A stretch of DNA of 6,535 nt from Verrucomicrobiota bacterium (GTDB lineage Bacteria > Verrucomicrobiota > Verrucomicrobiia > Chthoniobacterales > Xiphinematobacteraceae), in contig PSRL01000197.1 of assembly GCA_003176035.1 (NCBI GenBank), positions 1 to 6,535 on the forward strand, read 5' to 3'. The notes below the pieces were generated by a model that saw nothing but the letters and a program-made list of their open reading frames with translations, made no database searches and had not been told where the DNA came from. The translations under genes and the position numbers were made by a program. Shown one piece after another: positions 1 to 6,313 of the stretch. The number at the start of each line of letters is the position of its first letter. The stretch's first letter is position 1.

Positions 1-655
1 ATCCACAATAGGCATCAATCAGAAGTTCTCCGGTTCCCGCCCGCTCGGACACCTCTTGCAGTAAAAGAGAAGCTACCAAATCGTTGGTTTGGCGAAATCC
101 AAATAACTTCGAGGGACATAAAGTGCAAACGCCCTCATAGGGACGGCGCTTGCGATGTTGCGTCAGCAGTTCATTGACTGGTTCGGCAGCGATGACACAG
201 CGCTCGATGTCCATCACCTTCCGCCCGTTTCTCTCGTAAAACCCAGTAACACCATCCCGGGTGTGGACGGTGATACGATTGCGATAGTGATAAGGCTCCG
301 GGGCCGGCACCATAGGTTGGACTTCCACTGCCGGAAAGTGCCCGATTCTCTTCAGAGCAGACACCACCTGGTTCCGCTTAACTTTCAGTTGGGCCGGATA
401 AGAAAGATGCTGGTAAACACAACCGCCACAACGACCATAATATTTACAGAGAGGTACTGTACGGTCCGTTGAAGGCCGCTGTATTTCGCTAAGTTCCGCT
501 TCAATGAAATCGCGCTTTTCCCGTACAAGGCGGGCCACTATTCGTTCACCCGGAATCACATCAGATACAAAGCAAACTTTCCCCTCTGCTGTGCGACCAA
601 CCCCTTGACCTCCATATGCAAGGTCTTGAATTTCTAAAACTACTTCATTCGCCAC
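1..655 (-). CDS. TRAM-domain, [4Fe-4S] class I SAM-dependent RNA uracil-5-methyltransferase (RlmD/TrmA family), C-terminus cut by the window edge
   Basis: I translated 218 codons by hand. Residues 1-57 look like a TRAM RNA-binding domain (EIQDLAYGGQGVGR, then DVIPGERI). A cysteine cluster follows: C70-x5-C76-G-G-C79, then C153 in DIERC. This is the pattern that binds a [4Fe-4S] cluster in RlmD-type enzymes. FGFRQTN (185-191) matches the family's FxQxN segment, and ELLIDAYCG (210-218) is the start of the SAM-binding motif I. The rest of the Rossmann fold and the catalytic cysteine lie beyond base 1. Family members methylate C5 of uridine in 23S rRNA or tRNA in the cytoplasm; the target here is unknown. 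The GTG at 655 is the likely start. An in-frame TTG at 670 is the only longer option before an in-frame TAG, and neither has a clear Shine-Dalgarno. The stretch from C153 to FRQTN is about 30 residues, shorter than I expect for RlmD. The family is secure; the exact orthologue is not. Confidence 0.88.
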   Translation of the reverse strand, partial: MANEVVLEIQDLAYGGQGVGRTAEGKVCFVSDVIPGERIVARLVREKRDFIEAELSEIQRPSTDRTVPLCKYYGRCGGCVYQHLSYPAQLKVKRNQVVSALKRIGHFPAVEVQPMVPAPEPYHYRNRITVHTRDGVTGFYERNGRKVMDIERCVIAAEPVNELLTQHRKRRPYEGVCTLCPSKLFGFRQTNDLVASLLLQEVSERAGTGELLIDAYCG

Positions 656-759
656 GATACCATGATGCAAGTGATCGCTATCAAATGAAGCCTAAAATTC
701 ATTTCCTTGCTCACTTCGGGATAAAAGGTACATGGGGCAGGTGCGCGCCGCTGTTATAC

Positions 760-807
760 GAATAAGGCCTTTTGAACCACAGGAACACAGTCCAAAAGAC
801 CTCATTC
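760..807 (-). terminator. Long G-U-containing hairpin after ppdK; candidate terminator or mRNA 3'-end stabiliser
   Basis: Read on the minus strand, GAATGAGGTCTTTTG (807-793) pairs with CAAAAGGCCTTATTC (774-760): 15 continuous pairs, two of them G-U. Pairing continues inward through GAC/GTT and then four alternating G-U/U-G pairs to a UUCC loop, giving up to 22 pairs. On the plus strand the G-U pairs become C-A mismatches, so the structure belongs to the ppdK-direction transcript. It begins 26 bases after the ppdK stop, where a terminator would lie. There is no U-tract after the 3' arm (GTATAACAG follows), so it is not a textbook intrinsic terminator. It could equally block 3' exonucleases or be a Rho-linked 3' structure. 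Confidence 0.5.
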
Positions 808-833
808 ACAATTTTGCTATTTTTTTCTGTTGA

Positions 834-3683
834 TCAGCCTTCCAAGGCGGCTTGTGCGGCGGCAAGTCGAGCAATGGGCACACGGTATGGACTGCAACTC
901 ACGTACGAGAGTCCCAAACGATTGCAATATTTAACACTCTTAGGATCTCCACCGTGTTCGCCACAAATTCCGAGTTTAATATCTCGGCGCACTTTTTGCG
1001 CGCCTTCGATGGCGATTTCCATCAAACGGCCGACTCCTTTTTGGTCAATGCTCGCGAAGGGGTTGCTCGCAAGGATCTCGTGTTCCAAATAAGTTGGCAG
1101 GAATGAACCGGCATCATCACGACTCATGCCCAAGGCTGTCTGTGTCAGATCATTGGTTCCGAAACTAAAGAACTCGGCATCTTCAGCGATACTTCCGGCA
1201 ACAAGTGCCGCACGAGGGATTTCGATCATCGTACCCACCAGATATTTGAGTTTTGCCTTAGTTTCCTTAGAAACTTCACGAGCCACACGATGTATGACTT
1301 CGATTTGTAGTTTCAACTCCTTGGGGAAAGCTATCAAGGGGACCATAATTTCCGGACGAACCTTTATTCCTTCCTTTTGTACAACAGCCGCAGCTTCAAA
1401 TATAGCGCGCGCCTGCATCTCTGAAATTTCCGAGTAGACGACTCCCAGTCGGCACCCGCGGAAACCGAGCATCGGATTAAACTCATGCAATTCGTGGACT
1501 CGCTTGGCAATTGCATCCTCTGGCAAACCTAATTTCATCGCCAGGTCTTTTTGCTGAACGGCGTTATGCGGCAGAAATTCATGGAGAGGTGGATCTAATA
1601 AACGGATCGTCGCAGGCAAGCCTTTTAGAGCTCTGAAAATACCGGCGAAATCTTCGCGCTGGTAAGGCAGTAATTTGTCTAAGGCAGCACGCCGGGCTTC
1701 CACGGTGGAGGCCAAAATCATTTCTCTCATGGCATCGATCCGGTCGCCTTCAAAGAACATGTGTTCAGTACGGCACAGACCAACACCTTGTGCACCAAAG
1801 GCAACGGCATTGGAGACTTGCTCCGGTGTGTCAGCATTTGTCCGAACATCCATTTTGCTGTATTTATCCGTCCAGCTCATGAGCATGGCAAAATCTTGAT
1901 ACATTTTGGATTTCGAAGGCGCGAGGCTCTTATTAATCAATACTTGGACTACTTCGGACGGGGCGGTCTTTACTTCTCCAGCGTAGACTTCCCCAGCCGT
2001 ACCATCTATAGAAATGAAGTCGCCTTCCGATAAGACGGTACCTCCGGCGGTCACTGTCTTGGTGTGATAGTTGATATGAAGGGCGGATGCACCGCACACA
2101 CAAACTTTTCCCATTTGTCGGGCGACTAGCGCAGCATGTGAGGAAACCCCCCCACGGGCGGTCAAAATTCCTTCCGCAACGATCATGCCTCGCAAGTCTT
2201 CCGGAGATGTTTCAATACGCACTAGAAGGACTTTCTCGCCTTTGTGAGCAAATTTTACAGCGTCTTCAGCTTGGAAAACAATGCGCCCGCTCGCTGCTCC
2301 AGGGCCCGCTGGCAGACCCGTAGCAATCTTTTTGGCCTGCTTTTTAGATGCTTCATCAAAAATTGGCGCCAATACATGGCTCAGTGAATCCGCCGGAATC
2401 CGTTGGAGGGCCTCTTCTTTAGTAATCAGCCGTTCTTTTACCATGTCCACAGCAATCTTCACTGCCGCTAAGCCCGTCCGTTTGCCATTGCGGGTTTGAA
2501 GGATATAAAGCCGGTTGTCCTCGACCGTAAACTCCAGGTCCTGCATGTCGCGAAAATGTCTTTCGAGAATATTGCGAACCAGCAGAAGCTGCTTATGGGC
2601 GCCTGGCATTTCTTCCGCCAACTTCGCCACCGGATTTGGGGTCCTCACCCCAGCTACAACATCCTCGCCTTGGGCATTGATCAGGTACTCGCCGTAAAAT
2701 ACTTCCTCGCCGGTAGCAGGATCTCTGGTAAAGGCAACGCCAGTTGCGCTGGTTTCACCCATGTTTCCGAAAACCATCGTCTGGACATTGACTGCGGTTC
2801 CCCATTCATGCGGAATATGGTATTTGCGACGGTAAACGACCGCTCGATCGTTATGCCACGATCCAAATACCGCTCCAATCGCACCCCAAAGCTGTTCCAT
2901 GGGCTTTTGGGGAAAATTTTTCCCGGTCCGAGCTTTAATGAGATCTTTAAAACGGCTCACCAGCTCTTTTAAATTTTCTACCGAAAGATCAGTATCCTTT
3001 TCGACTCCCGCTTCCTGTTTAATTGCGTCGATGACTTCTTCGAAGGGTTCATGATGCTCGCCCAGACGGCGCTGGACTCCCATCACCACATCGCCATACA
3101 TCTGAAGAAATCTCCTGTAAGAATCCCAGGCAAAACGAGGGTTTCCGCTTTTCGCAGCGACGACCTCAACCGTCTGGTCATTCATCCCTAAATTCAGGAT
3201 AGTATCCATCATACCTGGCATCGAATCGCGCGCTCCTGAGCGCACTGAAAGCAATAAAGGGTTTTCCTTACCGCCAAACACCTTCCCAACGGATTTCTCT
3301 ATTTTTGTCAGCGCAGCGGTCACCTGCCCTTCAAGCTCCTTAGGATAGGAACGCTTATGGTCATAATAATAGGTGCAGACCTCCGTAGAAATTGTAAATC
3401 CTGGAGGCACAGGCAGCCCGATTCGTGTCATTTCCGCAAGATTGGCTCCCTTGCCGCCTAATAAAGCACGCAGTTTCCCATCGCCATCGGCTACTCCATC
3501 TCCAAAGTAATAAACATATTTGCCCTTTTTCGCTTTAGCAGGGGGCAAAATCGAAACGACTTTTTTCGGGACGGACGATTTAGTCGCCTTTTTGGCAGAG
3601 GATTTTGACGCCAATTTTTTTGTCTTTGCCGACCGAGCGGCATTTTTTTTGGTGTTTTGTTTCTTGGCTGTTTTTTTCGACAT
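834..3683 (-). CDS. ppdK: Pyruvate, phosphate dikinase with a lysine-rich N-terminal extension
   Basis: PPDK (EC 2.7.9.1) is a cytoplasmic enzyme that interconverts ATP + phosphate + pyruvate and AMP + pyrophosphate + phosphoenolpyruvate. The nucleotide-binding region starts at LLGGKGANLAEM (74-85) and carries D382, E384 and Q396 in MQDLEFTV...ILQTRNGKRT. The swivelling phosphohistidine domain has GGVSSHAALVAR with catalytic His516. The PEP/pyruvate barrel holds CRTEHMFF (R638), IRLLDPPLHEFLP (R694), NPMLGFRGCRLG, GTMIEIPRAAL (E821), FGTNDLTQ (N844, D845) and GICGEHGGDP with acid/base Cys907. Every catalytic residue I looked for is present. Length is 949 aa against about 874 in Clostridium symbiosum; most of the excess is residues 1-55, which hold 19 Lys and no acidic residue. 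Ser514 replaces the usual regulatory Thr two residues before the catalytic His. The ATG is the only plausible start, because an in-frame TAA lies eight codons upstream and no Met follows until 85. No Shine-Dalgarno is visible. No regulatory-kinase gene is present in the window. Confidence 0.97.
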   Translation of the reverse strand: MSKKTAKKQNTKKNAARSAKTKKLASKSSAKKATKSSVPKKVVSILPPAKAKKGKYVYYFGDGVADGDGKLRALLGGKGANLAEMTRIGLPVPPGFTISTEVCTYYYDHKRSYPKELEGQVTAALTKIEKSVGKVFGGKENPLLLSVRSGARDSMPGMMDTILNLGMNDQTVEVVAAKSGNPRFAWDSYRRFLQMYGDVVMGVQRRLGEHHEPFEEVIDAIKQEAGVEKDTDLSVENLKELVSRFKDLIKARTGKNFPQKPMEQLWGAIGAVFGSWHNDRAVVYRRKYHIPHEWGTAVNVQTMVFGNMGETSATGVAFTRDPATGEEVFYGEYLINAQGEDVVAGVRTPNPVAKLAEEMPGAHKQLLLVRNILERHFRDMQDLEFTVEDNRLYILQTRNGKRTGLAAVKIAVDMVKERLITKEEALQRIPADSLSHVLAPIFDEASKKQAKKIATGLPAGPGAASGRIVFQAEDAVKFAHKGEKVLLVRIETSPEDLRGMIVAEGILTARGGVSSHAALVARQMGKVCVCGASALHINYHTKTVTAGGTVLSEGDFISIDGTAGEVYAGEVKTAPSEVVQVLINKSLAPSKSKMYQDFAMLMSWTDKYSKMDVRTNADTPEQVSNAVAFGAQGVGLCRTEHMFFEGDRIDAMREMILASTVEARRAALDKLLPYQREDFAGIFRALKGLPATIRLLDPPLHEFLPHNAVQQKDLAMKLGLPEDAIAKRVHELHEFNPMLGFRGCRLGVVYSEISEMQARAIFEAAAVVQKEGIKVRPEIMVPLIAFPKELKLQIEVIHRVAREVSKETKAKLKYLVGTMIEIPRAALVAGSIAEDAEFFSFGTNDLTQTALGMSRDDAGSFLPTYLEHEILASNPFASIDQKGVGRLMEIAIEGAQKVRRDIKLGICGEHGGDPKSVKYCNRLGLSYVSCSPYRVPIARLAAAQAALEG

Positions 3684-3707
3684 GATAACAGGGAAATGCA
3701 GAAATTA

Positions 3708-3731
3708 ATTATAGGAGCTTCCGTCTGTCAA
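3708..3731 (-). promoter_or_regulatory. Candidate ppdK promoter (TATAAT, with a TTGACA nearby)
   Basis: On the minus strand a perfect TATAAT (3713-3708) lies 24 bases upstream of the ppdK ATG, and a perfect TTGACA (3731-3726) lies upstream of it. The two are only 12 bases apart, too short for a standard sigma-70 pair. Either the TATAAT works with a different or activator-assisted -35, or TTGACA pairs with a poor -10 further down (for example TAATTT at spacing 18). If TATAAT is used, transcription would start near 3701 and the leader would be under 20 bases, which fits the lack of a Shine-Dalgarno. This rests on sequence match alone. Confidence 0.4.
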
Positions 3732-3776
3732 TGAAGTGCGACAACGGAAAGCTAAATCTAGAGTATAGACATACGA

Positions 3777-3827
3777 GAAGTGAAGATGTTTCGTATTTGA
3801 AAAAGACGAAACGAAGTGAAAATGTTT
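3777..3827. repeat. Direct repeat pair upstream of ppdK
   Basis: GAAGTGAAGATGTTT (3777-3791) recurs as GAAGTGAAAATGTTT (3813-3827), with 14 of 15 bases identical and a 36-base offset. The pair lies roughly 45 to 100 bases upstream of the candidate ppdK -35, in non-coding DNA between ppdK and the PUR gene. Between the copies, GTTTCGT (3788-3794) and ACGAAAC (3806-3812) form a 7-bp inverted repeat with an 11-base loop. The placement would suit a regulator-binding region for ppdK. Confidence 0.6.
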
Positions 3828-3833
3828 TCACTT
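3814..3833. promoter_or_regulatory. 20-bp palindrome, candidate operator or weak hairpin
   Basis: AAGTGAAAATGTTTTCACTT is a perfect 9-2-9 inverted repeat. Its left half is the second copy of the direct repeat that starts at 3777. Short, AT-rich dyads of this kind, with a GAAAA-TTTTC core, are typical of dimeric helix-turn-helix regulators. In the minus-strand transcript it lies 48 bases after the PUR stop and is followed by a T-rich stretch (CGTTTCGTCTTTTT), so a weak terminator for the PUR gene is the alternative. The stem has only two G-C pairs on each side of the centre, which makes a strong terminator unlikely. Confidence 0.4.
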
Positions 3834-3881
3834 GTAACCACGCTAAAGAATCATTCTCAAGCCTAAAAAAAGCAAAGGTAC

Positions 3882-4100
3882 TTACCCCTTGGCAGTCGCC
3901 GTTACCGGGCAATTGGCCAGCACCTGGGCCAAAAGCTGCTCAAATTCAGCAAGGCCGGTGCTGGGAATAATGACCGAATTTCTTCTACCGTGCGCCTCTT
4001 CGGTAATTTTTAGGAAGCGCCCACGTTCATTTTCACGGAATTCGATGAAAAAATGCTTTCGTTCCACCTGTAATTCCCTCGATTCAATAATGGTGTCCAT
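3882..4100 (-). CDS. Small single-PUR-domain nucleic-acid-binding protein (DUF3276-like)
   Basis: The 72-residue product contains RELQVERKHFFIEFRENERGRFLKI (8-32), then RRNSVIIPSTGLAEFEQLLAQVL (39-61). That is the strand-strand-strand-strand-helix layout of one PUR repeat: aromatic F17/F18 and F21, then the N-x-R-G-x-F-L-K-I signature, then a final amphipathic helix. Related proteins in Borrelia and Bacteroidetes form dimers that bind single-stranded DNA or RNA. The partner and cellular role here are unknown. The ATG at 4100 follows a GGGGGAA about 11 bases upstream, a rather distant Shine-Dalgarno. The gene lies 98 bases after rnr and 198 bases before ppdK, on the same strand, so co-transcription with rnr is possible. 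The short tail after the helix (NCPVTATAKG) is unremarkable. Family assignment is from pattern recognition, without an alignment. Confidence 0.85.
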   Translation of the reverse strand: MDTIIESRELQVERKHFFIEFRENERGRFLKITEEAHGRRNSVIIPSTGLAEFEQLLAQVLANCPVTATAKG

Positions 4101-4168
4101 TTAGCTATCTGTTCCCCCGGTTCTGTCTCCCGCTTTTCTTTATTTCGAATGAAAAATTGAAATTCGGG

Positions 4169-4184
4169 AAACTTGATCAAGTTT
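4169..4184. repeat. 16-bp perfect palindrome after rnr
   Basis: AAACTTGATCAAGTTT reads the same on both strands with no spacer. It lies 14 bases past the rnr stop and about 70 bases upstream of the PUR ATG. As RNA it would fold to a 6-bp, AU-rich stem with a GATC loop and no following U-tract, so it is a poor terminator. It could be an operator for the PUR gene. A weaker CGAAT/ATTCG inverted repeat (4146-4165) sits beside it. Confidence 0.5.
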
Positions 4185-4198
4185 GAAATTTTTATACT

Positions 4199-6313
4199 TC
4201 AAAGCAGTTTAAAGTCAACTTGTTGCTTTAAAAAATCGACCCGAGCGACCACTACATCCAACGTATCTCCTGTTTTATGAACGGTTTTTGAATGACGACC
4301 CACGAGCCGACCCCGCGCGGCATCGTAAACAAAAAAATCGTCGCCCAGAAAAGAAAGGCGGATCAAACCTGTTACAATCACCTCAGGAATTTCAATAAGG
4401 AGTCCATAATTACGAACTTCAAAAACGACAGCGTGGAAGGATTTCGGGGGGGTCTGATGCAAAAGCTGTTGAAAATACTCCAGCTTTTTTAATTTGATAA
4501 TTTCCCTTTCGGCATCCGTGGCGATCCGCTCGGTGGTCGACAAATGATCGGCAATTGGAGTGAGCTTGGATGGTCCGGACTTGCTCAGTCCCAGACGATG
4601 GGCAAGCGCGCGATGTGTGACGAGGTCTGCATAGCGCCGAATTGGGCTGGTAAAATGGAGATAGTTTGCTTTAGCCAAACCGAAATGACCCAGCGGTTCC
4701 GCAGAATAACGAGCACGTTTTAAGCTCTTTAGTAAGCCGACTTTTAAAATAGGTTCATAGGGCGATCCGCGCAATTTAGCTAAGAGGCGCTGAATTTCAT
4801 CGCGGTCTGATAAATTCCCCACACGCAATCCATGCAAAAGGACTTGCTCGCGATACTCCAAGAGTCGATCGGGATCCGGTTTTTCATGGATGCGATAGAT
4901 GGTTGGTTGCTTGTGTACCTTCAGTTCTCGAGCTGTCAGTTCATTAGCCAGCAACATGAGTTCTTCGACAAGCTGATGAGAAATATCATTTTCGATGCGT
5001 TCAAATCGCACTGGTCGTCCCAATTGATCCACCCACACCTTAACCTCTGGAAAATCAAGGTCCAACGCACCCCGGGCAAAGCGTTGACGGCGGAGCAAGG
5101 AAGCCACCTCCCAGGCGACATGCACTCGATGCTCCAGGTCAGTTTGCGGAGCTTTTTGAAGAATCGCAAAAGCTTCCTTATATGTCAGGCGGGCCGCGCT
5201 CCGAATCACGCTTTTGCAGAAACGAGCCGAATGGACCTTTCCGCGTGCGGAAACTTCTGTAAGAACCGAAAACGTCAGTCGTTCTTCGGTGGGTTTTAAA
5301 CTACAGATACCATCGCTTAAAGTTGGGGGCAGCATCGGAATGACCCGTCCGGGAAAGTAAATGCTGTTCCCTCGAAGGAATGCTTCTCGATCCAAGGCGG
5401 TTTTTGAGCGGACATAGTGCGAAACATCAGCAATATGAACTCCAATACTCCAGCCACCGCTTGGAGTCCGTTGGACTTCAATAGCGTCGTCAAAATCTCT
5501 GGCATCATCTGGATCAATTGTGATGATGAAGCGATCCCTCAGATCAACGCGGCGCGAAATTTCCTCTGCTGAAATCTCGGTGTTTAACTCATCAACCTGA
5601 TAAAGAACGTCGGAGGGAAAATTTTCAGGCAAGCGATACCTTCGAAGAATCGAGATGATGTCAATACCGGGAGTGCCAGCTCGCCCCAGCACCTCTATAA
5701 TCGTTCCTTCCGGATTGAGATGCCGCGATGTCCACGAATCGAGCCGTGCCACCACCTTATCGCCAACTTTCGATTTTAAGGGAGGGGCTGGCGGCTTTAC
5801 ATAAAGGTCGTGAAGGAAACGCGGGTCGTCGGCTATAATATAGTAAAAATTCTTCGACTTCTGCAAGGTGCCAACAATAACTTGATTTGCCCTTTCCAGG
5901 ATACGAATCACCTGTCCCTCTTTTCTAAAATCCCCGGAGCGTTTTCGGTTGGCGCTTTGTGGGCCACTGACGGTACGAGCTATCACCCGATCCCCATGGA
6001 GAGCTGTAGAAGTCTTTTCCGCTGGAATAAAGAGATCGTTTACTCCCGGAGTCTCGCTCAGAATATGAGCCGAGCCATTGGCATGGAATTGAATTGTGCC
6101 CGTAAAAAGATCTGCTGTCTCCGGAAGGACGTAAAGTTTCTTTCGAACACGAGCGACGGTGCCCGCCTCTTCCAGTCCGTTAAGCAATCGCCTCAGCTCG
6201 CAATGTTCTTCTTGGCTCAGCTGCAATTTCCGGGAGATCTGCATCTTATCCAACGGCTCTTCGGCCAATAGCCTGAGCACCCGGCTCTTCAGATTTGTCT
6301 TGGACTTTTTCAC
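4199..6313 (-). CDS. rnr: Ribonuclease R (RNB-family 3'-5' exoribonuclease)
   Basis: RNase R (EC 3.1.13.1) is a cytoplasmic, processive 3'-5' exonuclease that degrades structured RNA, including rRNA and mRNA fragments, and takes part in trans-translation quality control. Domains in order: an N-terminal winged helix (about 8-65, KSRVLRLLAEEPLDKMQISRKL), two cold-shock OB folds (about 67-125 and 145-210), the RNB catalytic domain (about 255-585) and a C-terminal S1 domain (about 624-704). The catalytic Asp cluster is intact in TIDPDDARDFDDAI: D267, D273, D275 and D276. YFPGRVIPMLP (319-329), RIHEKPDPDRL (474-484) and TSPIRRYADLVTHR (555-568) are further family signatures. Length is 704 aa against 813 in E. 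coli; the protein ends at the last S1 strand (VDFKLL) and lacks the basic tail. The start is GTG at 6313, fixed by an in-frame TGA two codons upstream. Only a weak TGAGAA-type Shine-Dalgarno is visible. Confidence 0.97.
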   Translation of the reverse strand: MKKSKTNLKSRVLRLLAEEPLDKMQISRKLQLSQEEHCELRRLLNGLEEAGTVARVRKKLYVLPETADLFTGTIQFHANGSAHILSETPGVNDLFIPAEKTSTALHGDRVIARTVSGPQSANRKRSGDFRKEGQVIRILERANQVIVGTLQKSKNFYYIIADDPRFLHDLYVKPPAPPLKSKVGDKVVARLDSWTSRHLNPEGTIIEVLGRAGTPGIDIISILRRYRLPENFPSDVLYQVDELNTEISAEEISRRVDLRDRFIITIDPDDARDFDDAIEVQRTPSGGWSIGVHIADVSHYVRSKTALDREAFLRGNSIYFPGRVIPMLPPTLSDGICSLKPTEERLTFSVLTEVSARGKVHSARFCKSVIRSAARLTYKEAFAILQKAPQTDLEHRVHVAWEVASLLRRQRFARGALDLDFPEVKVWVDQLGRPVRFERIENDISHQLVEELMLLANELTARELKVHKQPTIYRIHEKPDPDRLLEYREQVLLHGLRVGNLSDRDEIQRLLAKLRGSPYEPILKVGLLKSLKRARYSAEPLGHFGLAKANYLHFTSPIRRYADLVTHRALAHRLGLSKSGPSKLTPIADHLSTTERIATDAEREIIKLKKLEYFQQLLHQTPPKSFHAVVFEVRNYGLLIEIPEVIVTGLIRLSFLGDDFFVYDAARGRLVGRHSKTVHKTGDTLDVVVARVDFLKQQVDFKLL

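Noticed and set aside
155..472. Plus-strand open frame of 105 codons
   Set aside because: It is antisense to the well-supported RNA methyltransferase frame and its translation shows no recognisable domain.
760..807. Integron attC site or transposon end for the hairpin after ppdK
   Set aside because: There is no integrase, cassette structure, transposase or target duplication, and the G-U pairing bias points to function as RNA.
2496..2972. Plus-strand open frame of 158 codons inside ppdK
   Set aside because: It is the shadow of the PPDK nucleotide-binding region; the minus-strand frame carries unmistakable motifs.
3788..3833. CRISPR-like repeat-spacer reading of the repeats upstream of ppdK
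   Set aside because: There are only two copies, with a 36-base offset and 15-bp repeats, and no cas genes or further units; an operator region explains it better.
3709..3912. Minus-strand frame of 67 codons between the PUR gene and ppdK
   Set aside because: It overlaps the end of the PUR gene and runs through the repeat cluster and the promoter candidate; it has no recognisable motif or ribosome site.
4832..5299. Plus-strand open frame of 155 codons inside rnr
   Set aside because: It is antisense to the conserved RNB domain, with no domain signature of its own.
5810..6271. Plus-strand open frame of 153 codons inside rnr
   Set aside because: It is antisense to the winged-helix and cold-shock part of RNase R; the composition is haphazard and no family is recognisable.
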